The translations under genes and the position numbers were made by a program. This document shows, one piece after another, positions 1 through 11,700 of a DNA stretch of 64,000 nucleotides. The stretch's first letter is position 1. The number at the start of each line of letters is the position of its first letter. Source of the stretch: Aselliscus stoliczkanus. Lineage: Eukaryota > Chordata > Mammalia > Chiroptera > Hipposideridae. The notes under the pieces are model-generated. The model made no database searches, had not been told where the DNA came from, and saw nothing but the letters and a program-made list of their open reading frames with translations. The stretch is taken from NCBI GenBank assembly GCA_033961575.1, contig CM066732.1, positions 113,524,687-113,588,686 of the forward strand. The letters run 5' to 3'.

Positions 1-525
1 GATAACATGCTCCAATCCAAAGATGAATGGATAAAGATGTGGTGCATACATACAATGTAACATTACTTGGCCATAAAAACAAAGAATGAAATCTTGCCAT
101 TTGTGACAACATGGATGGACCTAGAAGGTAGTTTGCTAAGTGAAATAAGTCAGACAAAGGAAGACAAATACTATATGGTTTCACTTATATGTGGAATCTA
201 AAAAACAAACAAAACAGAAACAAACTCATACAGAGAACAAACTGATAGCTGCCGGATGGGAAAGGGACTGGGGGGTCTGGGTGAACTAGGTGAAAGGATT
301 ACATACAAATGGGCAGTTACAGCATAGTCACGGGGATGTAAAGTACAGCTTAGGGACTATAGTCAATAATACTGTAATAACTATGTATGGTGTCAGGTGG
401 GTACTAGGACTTATCAGGGGGATCACTTTGTAAATTATATAAATATTTAACCACTATGCTGTACACTTGAAACTAATATAATATTGAATATCAACTGTAA
501 TTGAAAAATAAAAAATTTATATATA
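1..525 (+). mobile_element. L1 3' end (ORF2 tail and 3' UTR), truncated by window edge
   Basis: The sequence contains L1 hallmarks: gtgaaataagtcagacaaagg, cttatatgtggaatctaaaa, and gtacacttgaaactaata near the end, then an A-rich tail. The open frame is broken. Confidence 0.85.
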
Positions 526-2675
526 TATACTGGGGGCGCCAAAACTGTACACACATGACTTGTTTTCTTCTTTTGTTACTGGTATATATTGAGTATTAAC
601 ATTTTAATACAGTTTTTTCCTTTCTTAAAATGTGTATACTTTTTTGGCAATATACGAATATATTCATATATAACCTTTCCTTGATTTTTCCCTCTTCCCC
701 CTCCTCATGTAGCTCATCAGTCACTAAATTCTGTTTGCACAATTCCTAAATCTCTCTTCAGTTTGGCTGCTTCTCTCCAGACTCCTGCTATCTCCCTGAC
801 TCGGGCCACTGGCATGTTATGTCTGCAGTACGCCAGAGATGTCCTGTCTGGAATCCCATTTTCCATATCTGTACAAAGGAGATCCAATTACGTCACTCGC
901 CTAGGTAAACCCAGGACTTGAGGTGAACTCTACCCTGCTGGCCTTTCCAGTCTTCTGTCTCATTCCTCTCCTCACATTCCTGGGACATCCTGAATTACTT
1001 TCTGTCCCTCGGAAATGCCCTGCTCTCTTTCACTTTGAGGCCTTTCCACTTGTCCTTCCATTTCTTCCCTAATTCCTAGCTTTGCTAACTTCGAAGCTGA
1101 GGCCTGCATGGGTGGTGTTAGGGTTACCCAAACCTCACAAATTTGGATTGTGTGCCTTTCCTTCCCCCTTCCTGTGTATTCTCATAGCACCCTATACTTG
1201 CCTGTCTGGCTTACCCACTAGACTGTAAGCTCCATGGAGACAGAAGCATGTCTGTTTCATTGGTATATTCCCAATGCCTAGTATTGTGCTTGATACTTAG
1301 TAGGCATTAGACATGCATTTTTGAATGAACGAATAAGTGGTTGAGTAAATATAAATCTATCAGCACTACCAGAAAACAAGCTCAAGTGAATTCATTAGTA
1401 TATTGTGAATTACTGGGAGCTATATCAAAGCCTTACTTGATAAACTGCTAAAATGTCATATTGCTTTCTGCCCCACACACCCAGGTTAGAGGAATTCTCA
1501 GCAGTCTATATTCGTATCCAGAGTGTGCCTCCTTCCCTCAGTCACCTTTTAGGGACTTCACTTCCAATATCACTTAGCACCTTATGTTTTTTTAAGTCTT
1601 TGAGGGGAAACTAGTAGTAAGTTCACAAAAACTTAAGAAGTCAGGAGCTAGCACTGCTGCTTAGCCTCACATTCCTCACTTGTAAACAGAATTGTTGAAA
1701 TTAGTGTAAAAGTGCTTTTTTAAATAGCAATGCATTATATAAATGTATGGAGCCTTATTCAGAGAAAACTTGAAATAAGCTTTTCTAATAAATAACCATG
1801 TATGCTGAAGACAGATGACTGTTTTACTGGTGATTTTGCCAGTTTGGTTTAGTTGCTTCCTTCTTTTCTATTCCAACAGACATCAGCTAAAGATGTCTTC
1901 ACAGATCGGGGGAGAGGGAGGTGAGGAGGGTTAAAATTGGGGTAATTGAATTATTAAGATAGGGATAAAAGAACAAGTCATATTCTGAAGTCATGGCAGT
2001 AATTATAACTTCTAAAAACCAGAATAGTTGCTATAATTGACTATTAAATTTAGCTCCAAGCTTCCTGGGAATCAAAGTAAAGCCTGAGTATGAGTTAGCT
2101 CTCAGGCTGCACATACACATTTGTCAGGAGAAATGAAACTTTTGTCTAACCCTGAACTCAAAATAGTAAAGCATGGATCTATTAGAGATATTAAACAATG
2201 ATAATGAAACAGTTTTATAAAACATGCAGGAAAAACGTAGATGGCCATTTTTTTGTATAAAAATCTTAATTTATGCCAAGGACACGAGTACATTATCCTT
2301 CTGTGAAGGCATGTCTACGTGGAGCTGAAATAATGGAATTGCATTTGATAACTTTGATTCATGATAGAACCAAAAGAGTATATCTAATGGTGATTTCACT
2401 CTATCACTTTGAACTGTTGTCTCAACCTGAGTTACCATGGGTACTAGATAAGACATTTCAAAATGAAGAAGTAGTCTGTGGAGTAAGTGGAAAATATATA
2501 CGTCTATTTTAAATTGGCAAAAGTGACATTTTACCATAAGAATTAAATACCTGTAGTTGCATCATTTGAAGGCCCATTTTCAGAGGTGAGTCACAAAACA
2601 TAGACATTTAGGTCCCAGCGTTTGTCTACTGGTGTTTGTCCTATCAATGGAATTTCCAAGAGCTTTAGTCATCAT
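526..2675. other. Intergenic, no gene seen
   Basis: AT-rich sequence with the L2 relic at 1160-1345 and no recognisable exon. Short open frames at 2100-2540 have no recognisable content. Confidence 0.6.
1160..1345 (+). mobile_element. L2 LINE 3' end
   Basis: The pattern ctagactgtaagctccatgg ... gtctgtttcattggtatat ... gaatgaacgaata is the L2 3' terminus. Further L2-like C/T-rich sequence may extend left to about 930. Confidence 0.75.
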
Positions 2676-2690
2676 AGACATTAAGCAATG

Positions 2691-2795
2691 GGGGCCGGCC
2701 GAGTGGCGCGGTGGTTAAGCGCTGGCTTGATAAGCCAGCAGTCCCGGTTCGGGTCTCACATATGAGGACCAGTGACACTGCTCTCAAAAAAAAAA
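2691..2795 (+). mobile_element. Short tRNA-derived SINE (Rhin-1-like)
   Basis: The head GGCCGGCCGAGTGGCGCGG is followed by an A-box-like TGGCGCGGTGG, a B-box-like GGTTCGGGTC, the ATATGAGG..CAGTGACACTG module, and an A-tail. The 15-bp duplication agacattaagcaatg lies at 2676-2690 and 2796-2810. Confidence 0.92.
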
Positions 2796-2984
2796 AGACA
2801 TTAAGCAATGAGTAGGAATGGCTAACGCTTAGATAGTACTTCACTGTACAGACACAATACTCAAAATGCCCCATGAGATATTATTATTATTCCCATTAAA
2901 CACAAAGAAAAATCTTAGATGTGAATCATCAGGGAAATTAACCTTCTGTTTTTAATCTCTCAAAAATTGTGAAATTACTCAACA

Positions 2985-4460
2985 CCAAAATAACCCAAAC
3001 AACCCAATTAAAAAATAGACAGAGGATATGAAGAGACATTTCTCTAAAGAGGACGTATAGATGGCCAACAGGCATATGAAAAACTGTTCAACCGCACTAA
3101 TCATTAGAGAAATGCAAATAAAAACCACAATGAGATACTACCTCACTCTGCACTCTGATCAGAATGGCTATCATCAATAAATCAATAAACAACAAGTGCT
3201 GACGAGGTTGCAGAGAAAAGGGAAGCCTGGTGCACTGTTGGTGGGACTGCAAATTGGTGCAGCCATTATGGAAATCGGTATGGAGGTATCTCAAAAAACT
3301 GGAAATGGAACTGCCGTAGGACCCAGCAATTCCACTCTTGGGTATCTACCCAGAGGAATCCAAGACGCTAATTCAAAAAAATTATGCACCCCTATGTTTA
3401 TTGCAGCGTTATTTATAATAGCCAAGACTTGGAAACAATCGAAATGCCCATTGGTAGACAATTGGATTAAGAAACTGTGGTACATTTACACAATGGAGTA
3501 TTACTCTGCTATAAAGAAGAATGAAATCGTACCATTTGCAGTGATATGGGTGGACCTAGAGAACATCATGCTAAGTGAAATAAGTCAGTTGGAGAAAGAC
3601 AAATATGATCTCACTTATATGTGGAATCTAAAGAACTGAATAAACAAACTTTATAAACAGAAATAGACTCAGAGACAGAGGGAAAACTGATGATTGCTAG
3701 ATGGGAGGTGGGTGGGGATGAGAGAGAAGGGGCAGGGACAAGACACACAAATTGTTAACTACAATATTGCCACAGGGATATGAAAGACAGTTTGGGGAGT
3801 GTAATCAATAATGTTGTAAATGTTTTTGTTTTTTTTTAATTTTATTGGGGAATTGGGGAAGGGGAACAGTATTGGGGAATTGGGGGAGGGGACCAGCCAA
3901 GTTGTTTTTCTTCATTCTTTGTTGTGGAGGGCACCAGTCACCATCTGGCTATCCGGTGGCTGCTCGTGGCCTCTAAGCTCAAGGCACTGTGTTCAGTCTT
4001 AGTTGCAGGCAGGCGTAGCCACCATCCCATGTGGGAGTCAAACCAGCAGCCTTGTTGTTAAGAGAGCACGCCCTATCCACTGAGCCATCCGGGCAGCAGC
4101 TCAGCTCAAGGTGCCCAGTTCAACCTTTCTTTTAGTTGTGGGTGAGCATAGCCCACCATTGAACAGGCAATCGTGTTGTTACACCAGCTGAGCCATCCTG
4201 CCACTTGTTGGCAGCTCAGCGACAGCTCAACTAGGGTGCAGCCTTCACTGGCCTGTGTGGGAATCGAACCGGCGGCTCTGTTGCTCAGAGCACGCACTCT
4301 AAGCCAACTCTTAAACAACTGAGCCACTCGGCTGGCCCCTGTAAATGTTTTTTAAGGGGTCAGATGGACTCATGTCTTGTTAGGGAGACCACTTTGTGGA
4401 TGGTGTAGAGGCCTGACCACTGCACTGTACATCTGAAGCTGCCGTTGAATAATATTGTAT
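2985..4460 (+). mobile_element. L1 ORF2 C-terminus and 3' UTR, split by a SINE
   Basis: The open frame at 3196-3639 reads as the C-terminal part of L1 ORF2 (KTWKQSKCPLVDNWI, MEYYSAIKKNE). The 3' UTR continues to about 4460 after the SINE at 3828-4339. Confidence 0.88.
3828..4339 (-). mobile_element. Long composite SINE with repeated tRNA-like modules
   Basis: Antisense copy: T-rich end plus ttttattggggaattgggg, then body, ending at ggctggcccc. Three separate tRNA-like stretches can be read on the - strand, around 4030-4090, 4150-4200 and 4255-4330. Flanked by tgtaaatgttttt at 3815-3827 and 4340-4352. Confidence 0.85.
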
Positions 4461-4474
4461 GTTAACTAAGATTT

Positions 4475-4660
4475 GATATATATGTGGTCATAGGAGGAGC
4501 ACAGCGTGGGGAGTAGAGTCGGTGGAATTGTGATAGATATGTATGATATTGGGGGAGGGGGCGGATAATTGGGGGAGGAGGATGGTCACTATGTGAGGGG
4601 TGACAAGTATAACTATTGCATTGTTTTGTACACCTAAAACTAATTTTAAAACACTCTAAA
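4475..4660 (+). mobile_element. Second L1 3' UTR fragment
   Basis: Contains the L1-tail patterns ggtgacaagtataactattgc and gtacacctaaaactaatttt. Confidence 0.6.
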
Positions 4661-4729
4661 AAAAGAGAAATTGTGAAATTAATATAAAATAGCAAATGTT
4701 TGTTACGTTCCACTTTTTAAAAATATTTC

Positions 4730-4840
4730 ATTAACAGATATTCAGTGAGCACCTACTAGGGGCTGAGGGCACAACAAAGAACAAAACAAAGCTCCTGCCT
4801 TCCAGGTCATTTTTAATGGGGGAGACAAAGGGGCAAGTAA
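4730..4840 (-). mobile_element. L2 LINE fragment
   Basis: Reverse-complement L2 3' end: attcagtgagcacctacta ... aacaaaacaaagctcctgcc. Confidence 0.7.
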
Positions 4841-5424
4841 AAAAAGAGCTGGGAAATGTTACCATCACTATACGGTGATAAGAAAATGCCTTCGAAAACA
4901 ACTTTTTTTAAGACTTGGGGGGAGGTGGGGGTGGAGGTAGGGTGGGGGAGGAGTTGTAACCAAAACCCTGAGGACAGGTTTTACTGCCTATGAGTTACCG
5001 TCTGGGTCACCGCTATCCCGGCCTAGGTTTCATAACAGGTAGAGCACGAAGGTCCCGCAACTATGCCAATATAAACAAAAAAAAAATTGCTTTAGAAAAG
5101 ACTTCTTTAGAAATGGAATCCTGTCTCGGTCCTGCCCTGTTTTTCTTTAGTTCATGTGGAAGTCCCCGGTCTGGCTCCATCCGGACTGGGGATGTCCCCT
5201 CCTCTGATCCACATCGCAGCCAGCACGGTGGCCTGATCAATGTACAGCTGTGGTGAGGAGAAGGTGTGGGGGGGTGCTACGGCTCCCGCTCTGAAGTCGC
5301 CAGTTAACGCAGCCTCGGTATCAAGAACTGCAGCTCCGCCTGGCGCTGCCCCAGACGCCGGGAGGGGATGCTAAGCTAGGCGGTGAGGCCCGCGCCCCGC
5401 CTCCAGCCTGGACGCCCCGGCCCG

Positions 5425-5527
5425 CCCCGCCCCCGTCGCGACGCCCCGCCCCCTGCCGCTACCCACCGCTCCGCCCGGCCCTCCCCAGCCCTCGCCGCAC
5501 CCCGCCCCCGTCGCGACGCCCCGCCCC
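5425..5527 (+). repeat. Duplicated 28-bp GC-box block with TCGCGA core
   Basis: An identical 28-bp block occupies 5425-5452 and 5500-5527, a spacing of 75 bp. Each copy has a GC box on both sides of the palindrome GTCGCGAC. Confidence 0.9.
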
Positions 5528-5659
5528 TCCCGCCCGGCCCCCGCCCCTACCTGCCCCGCCCTTGCCCGCCCGGCCCCGCCCCGCCCCACGCTCAGGTCGG
5601 CCGCCGCCCTGCGCACCTCGCATCCCCGCTTGGCTCCGGGGCCCGCTTTCTCGGTCGCC

Positions 5660-5772
5660 ATGACGGCGGCTGTGTTCTTCGGCTGCACCTTTATTGCCTT
5701 CGGGCCTGCGCTCGCTCTCTACATCTTCACCATTGCCACGGAGCCTTTGCGCGTCATCTTCCTCATCGTCGG
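5660..5772 (+). CDS. APH1B: APH1B coding exon 1
   Basis: The exon encodes residues 1-37 plus two bases of codon 38. It covers the N-terminal lumenal end and transmembrane helix 1 ([20 protein letters not shown]). The donor is GG|gtgagg. It lies inside the CpG island. Confidence 0.97.
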
Positions 5773-8700
5773 GTGAGGCGGTTGCGCCGGGAAACCCGGA
5801 CCGGGGCGCCCCTCCCCTGCCCGGCGACCCCCGGTGGCCCCACCGGACGGCTCGACCTTGTCGAGCCTTGGAGGGGAGATGGGCTGAGAAGGGGAGAGCG
5901 GAGACCCCGCTCCCTCGGACTCCTCGCCCGCCTCCACGGGTCGGCAGGAGAAGAGCCAGAGCCCGAGGACCCCCGAGGGCGAGCCCGGGAAGGAGCGCAC
6001 ACTGTGGGTCTCAGAAAACGCTGGGGCTTGGCGCTGAGTTTTTGCTTAGGGCCCGTGGTGGGCTATAGTGAGTCGTGAAGCCACCTAAATTGTATGGAAA
6101 AAAAAATGTCAAGTTCAACTATGCATCTTTTATTTTTCTGGAGAACGGGTCTCTAGTTTCCCTTAGTTTCTCCCAGGCATCTGTAATCCCAAAGGCGTGT
6201 CAGGCGCTTTAAAACATACCCAACCCCCTACCGAGATCAACTGTATTGGAATATCGAGGGGGTAGGATTCGGCCTACGGATTTTTTTTTTTTTTAAAGCT
6301 CTCCAGGTGATTCAGGCGTACAGCCAAGGGCACACTCTGAAGCACCTGTCAGTGCGTCTTCTTGCAGGAGCTTGGGGAATACCGAACTCTTGTGGTGGAT
6401 GCGGTTATAATCCCAGTTCTCATCCGTCCGTCCGTCAGCTCTTATTGGGGTTCCTCCCTACGTCCCCCTCCAGCAGGAGAAACAGCCGGGCCAGTAATGC
6501 CCACCGTTTCTGAGCGTTTTCACCTCGCTCAGTTGTATTAAAAGTGCTGCATCACATGCGTCATTTTAAAAGCAATAGAGATTTGGGCAAAAGGTTGCTG
6601 AAGCTTGTTAATAAATACTCTTTAAAATCCACAGGAATGTTATAAAAACCAGGGCTGGAAAACTGATCTAGATCAGAGCTCAGGCTTTCAACTTTTGTAT
6701 TTTATACTAATGGCTCTGTTAATAGAGAAGTGAACATTTTTCTGGAAAGGACACTTATATTTGCACATCAATGGGCAAAGCATTAACTAGGAAGAGCAGC
6801 GAATAAGCAAATTTTCAGCTAGACAGTCCTTGGTAGATAGTCTGCTGATGAACTTGCAAATAGCAGAGTCACTGAAAAAGAATGACTTAGGAAAAAATCC
6901 CAAATTCCTTTTGGACTGCATGTTCCTCTCCCCAGGGAAAATTCACCACTGATTAAGAACAATTGAACCAGAACATCACTTGAGGAGCTTGTTTGTTTGT
7001 TTGTTTGTTTTTCCTTATTAAATCTGCTTCTCAAGGAGGGTCTTATTTCACTTTTATATCATTATTAATCCTGTACTTATGTTTACTAATAACTTTTGCT
7101 TTTTCCTAATTTTCAGAGCTTTCTTCTGGTTGCTGTCTCTACTGCTTTCCTCCCTTGTCTGGTTCATGGCAAGAAGCATTACTGACAACAAAGATGGACC
7201 AATCCAGAAATATCTGCTGATGTTTGGAGTGTTAATCTCAGTCCTTATCCAAGAAATGTTTCGGTTTGCATATTATAAACTTTTAAAGTAAGTTAAATAT
7301 TTGTTTACCTTTTTTTCCCAGTTGTATTTGAATTACGTTTTAGTAATTTGAAACATTAATGTAGTGTGGTATTTGAGGGCCTGTGCCTTCCTTCATAGTT
7401 TTGAAGCCAAGGGATATGTAAATTTCAAACCTGAAAATATTGAGTATTTTAACTTGTGAACATTCCTTTTTAAACTCATTCAAAAAGTATTTCTTGAGAA
7501 TTTTCTCAATGCAAGGCATTATTCTAGGCCCTGGGGTTACATCGTAATTAAAAGACAGTTTCTGTCCTTATGGAGGTTATAGTATAGCTGAGGTGGACAA
7601 CAAATGAGTGAGCAAGAAAATGCATGAAGTTAATAAGTGCCATGAAGAAAAACAAGCTAGAGAAATAGTCACTGAAACAACAAAAGAAAGTTTCACTTTA
7701 GAATTTACATCAGCTTCCCTTTGCTACCAACTAATACAAATAATTCTTATAGAGATTATGCCTACCATTATTTTGACTGTATTAGGGAAAATAGAGGTTC
7801 ATTTTGTGATGTTTCATTTGACTTCATATCTGAAATAGAAAAGCACAGTTTTAAAAAGCCAGGGGCATGAGTTCCCTTCAGGGAACTTTAGACCGGAAAG
7901 TAGGTCATCTGTAGGATACATGAGGACCTCACATGAAACCACTGATTTGAAACACAGCTTGAACTTGAAACCATATTTTCTTTCAGGCAGTCATGAGATT
8001 GGCTTTGATTATGCAGTAAGACTTGAAATGATAAATGTGCTATTTCTTCTCATTTTGGCAAATGCTATAATTAAGCCACTTCATGAATTTCATGGATGTA
8101 ACCAAGACCGAACCTCAACAATATCTTTTATAATAAACTGATCATTTGTTCTTACCAATATGCTAGGCTTTAATATTTTTTACTTGTTACTTTTAATAAC
8201 AGATATTGAAATTTAATAATGGAACAATTTAAATTACAAATTTAAAACCATGAAGCCATTGTTTACATGCAGAAGTCGTACCTTAGAAAAGGTTTAAAAA
8301 TGAAGTTTCCATTAGTTCTTGGAAATATTAAAAAGCAGCCAATAAATATAAAAAAATAACATTTAAGTTTCCACGGGAATACAGTATCCTGAACAGATGG
8401 ACATTCATCTGTAGTTGAATGTCTCTGGTATGCAGCAGCAGTTACTACCATTCCAAACTTGAATTTTAACTGTAGAATATTGTTAAGGTAATCAAAATCT
8501 CCCTCTTCCTGACCTCTGCCCCACTCAAGAACCACACAGTCAAATGAGATCTCTGTCACATGGTAGCCCTCCTGACTCTCTCATGGCTAAACCGTCCTCA
8601 TTTTCTCACCTGGCTCTCAGAAGACATGGATATGGCTTCCAAACCTTTTCCAGTCTCTTATGTCAGTAGGCATGTGCCTTTTTGTCAGTTCCTGGAGTTT

Positions 8701-11700
8701 ACCTGTGCTCAGCAGAGTACCCTGCTGTGATCAAAGTCCTGCAGAGAACCGAAGCCTTCCCACCCTTGACTGGGCCCCATACTCTTCACAACTCAGCCTC
8801 AGGTTGCACTGGGTTTCCCTGTCAGCAACATCATTGGCTCATGTTGTTTTGCATGTGTACATATGATGGTTCTGACTTTGAAACAAATTTAATTTCAAGT
8901 AGATTTTCATAGTTTAGGATGTGGATTTATTATAGTTACCTGTTAAGACTTTAGGTTCTCAAACCTGACCTGGAGTGGCTAAATGGGCCTCTGCTTGTTT
9001 CTTCATGGTTCCCACCTGAAATGCAACTCATTATTGGCACTAACCTGTGGTTCCAAAGGGCTACACCCTGAACATTGGTTGACATTTTTAATGAGGGCAG
9101 TAAAGGAGTAAGGCCTCATGCAGAAGAAATTATGGCTGTCAGTCTGCAGGCTCTTAGGCCAGCAAACCTCTTTGGCCTTCTGGGAAACCATGTTTGCTTT
9201 TCCAAAAAGACTTTGGAAATCGGCAAACAGATAGTAGGACAAACCTATATTAACAGATGTCTTTGGCTGCCTTTGCATTTTATCTTTTAACAAGTCTTTG
9301 GAATATTGTACAATATCTTCCAAATTTTAGAAATGTTGGATGTTATGTAGTTATGTGTTAAAACAAGTTTGAGAGTTATACTTTATTCATGACTAACATT
9401 TATATAGATACATTTAAGTTTTTCTCTTATGCTACACTACATTCAAATATAGGAACTTTGGGTTCATCAGTATTTGAACTATTCCATTGCCAAAGTAGGT
9501 TTTGAACTTTAAAGTACTGCCTCAGTCAGTTTTTTGCTTTCTGAATTTGATACCAAGATTAAATTGTCAAGAATTTGCACCAGTATTTTCTTTTACATAT
9601 ATGGATTTGAATCAAAATATTTATCATTGTAGTCTAATACAAATTTATTTTATGGGTAAGGCCTTAGGAAGAGTACTTCATCTTGAATGAGTGAATGAAT
9701 GAGTGATAACTGTCAGCCTAGCAAAGAATTGCACTGTGAGAAACTGGCTTATGGCTACAAGTGATAGCCCTTTCTACATTAATTTCTTTTAAAAAATCCA
9801 AGTTATGGTCCTGTACATTGTCTAAAACATACATTTGATTTCTTTTTGTCTTGGATTGAAGCTTTGGCAATTTAATTCAATTTTGTCTTATAATGTTGAT
9901 ACCATGAATATTTGGTAATTTTAGAAAAATCTTCCATTTATAGAAAACAATGTTAAGATAATCATTGCTATAATTTCTCAAAAGGAATAAGACTATTTTT
10001 AAAATTTCTAAAAGGGTGTATTTAATTTTTATGCATTTTCTTTTGTACTGTCCCTCTCCTATACATATAAAAAAGAATTGCAACAAATAAGAAAGATGGT
10101 ATAATTTATCAGTAGTTTTTCAAAGTTTATATTTTAAAAATTGGGCTTTTTCTTTTTTGTTCTTGGAGACTATAATAAATGCACACGAAGAATTTTCCAC
10201 TTGAGTACAATGGTCATCTGAAAAACACTGTCCGTTATTTTATCAGTCATGTGTTCTATGTGTCAGGTACATGGAAACCGATGGTGTTTTGTACTTTTTC
10301 ACTTCCTAACGTTGGCATGGAGAACTGTTAGTTCTCCACAGACCTTTCCTCCCACAAACTTGTAATGCAGAGAAAGTTTATTAACTTTTGAATTTATGCA
10401 TTTAATATATTTGTGATAGCAGTACTTTGCTATATCAAATAGCAAAAATCTTTTATTCATTACAGTTTATATAAAACAGAAATCCTCCAAAATTTGTTGA
10501 TTTGATTATACCATTGTATCCATTTGTTGATAGAGATTATTACTATTATCTATCTTTTAAAGCTTTAATTAGCCTTTAACAACATCCCTGTGACAGGTAC
10601 ATTTATGTTTTAGGAAAAGTGGACATTTTTGTTGGTTACTGCTCCCGAGAAAGAAGACTGCAGCCACTTAAGTTTTGGGTCATGTCCACGCTACCAAATG
10701 ATGCTTCCCAATGGAGAGCATTGCAATGGCAAATTGCTTCTTTTGAGTCTAGAAAAACAAAGTACCTCTATCATTCTGCTTATTACTATTGTGGTTGAAC
10801 TCTGCATTAGCCTTTAATTATATTTATATTTATAGTAAATATAATTTAAATATCCTTTGAGTCAGAATCATTGTTGTAGAATCTCTAGCCAACAAGCGTT
10901 AGTAATAGTGACAGTAGTGGAACCAACCAGCCACACGTTGCATTCTTAATACATCTGCCTGGGGGGCAGGGACTCCTGGTAAGTTTGTGAGTTGTCCACT
11001 CTGAGGATTATTTCTACTTAAGCAGTATTCTAGTGTTTCATTCAGGTATTCATTTATCTCCTTTTCTCAGGGTAGCATTGTATTCTCCGCTGATTATTTC
11101 TCCCCTGAAGCCTGATTGGGTGTATGAACCAAATATGTAAACTATTTTAGAATCAGAGGACCATATGGTTATGTACCCATATGAGAGTTCAGACCATTGG
11201 TATTGTAGGATTTAAGAGTGAGGAGAGATTAGTGATTACCAATCATTGGTAAAGGTAGTTTCTATGAGAAATTACTGCCTGAACTAGACTTTGAAGGGTG
11301 AGTACAGAGTGGAAGCTAAAAGGGAGTATAGCCCAGGCGGAATATACAAAAAAGTACCAACCAAGTGGGATTGGAAGATACAATTCTTTGGGAAGAGGAA
11401 ACAATTCAGTGGCAGATGCCATAGGACATTGAATATTAATTTGCTGAGCTCAGAAAGTAGTCAGAATGTCGCTTTTTTTCTCATGGCTTGTTGACTTATA
11501 TCTTTCTTATTTTTCTCTTTGATGTGTAAGTCAGATAAAAGGCAAAAGTGGGTTGGGGATTTTGGTTGATTTCAGGTAATTGAAAATTTGCTGGATTTTT
11601 ATTAATATAGATTTTAGATTTAGAGCATAATCTGATCCAAAGCCTCAGTAAGTACTTGGATTTTGAAATATCTTGTGTATTTTCCTGATATACTATCTTT

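Larger units (their letters stand above)
5270..6010 (+). promoter_or_regulatory. CpG island and promoter region of APH1B
   Basis: CpG dinucleotides are dense here and depleted on both sides. Many GC boxes (CCGCCCC, CCCCGCCC) lie upstream of the ATG at 5660, and I see no TATA box at a sensible distance. This fits a TATA-less housekeeping promoter. The transcription start cannot be placed from sequence alone. Confidence 0.85.

Noticed and set aside
2691..2795. tRNA gene-like A and B boxes (also in the other SINE copies)
   Set aside because: The same unit recurs many times with A-tails and target-site duplications, so these are SINE promoters, not tRNA genes.
3196..3639. 147-codon open frame that looks like a protein gene
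   Set aside because: It is the C-terminal part of L1 ORF2 within a broken element.
5383..6078. 231-codon open frame across the CpG island
   Set aside because: It runs through the promoter, exon 1 in another frame and intron 1. High GC removes stop codons; the translation is a low-complexity Pro/Arg string.
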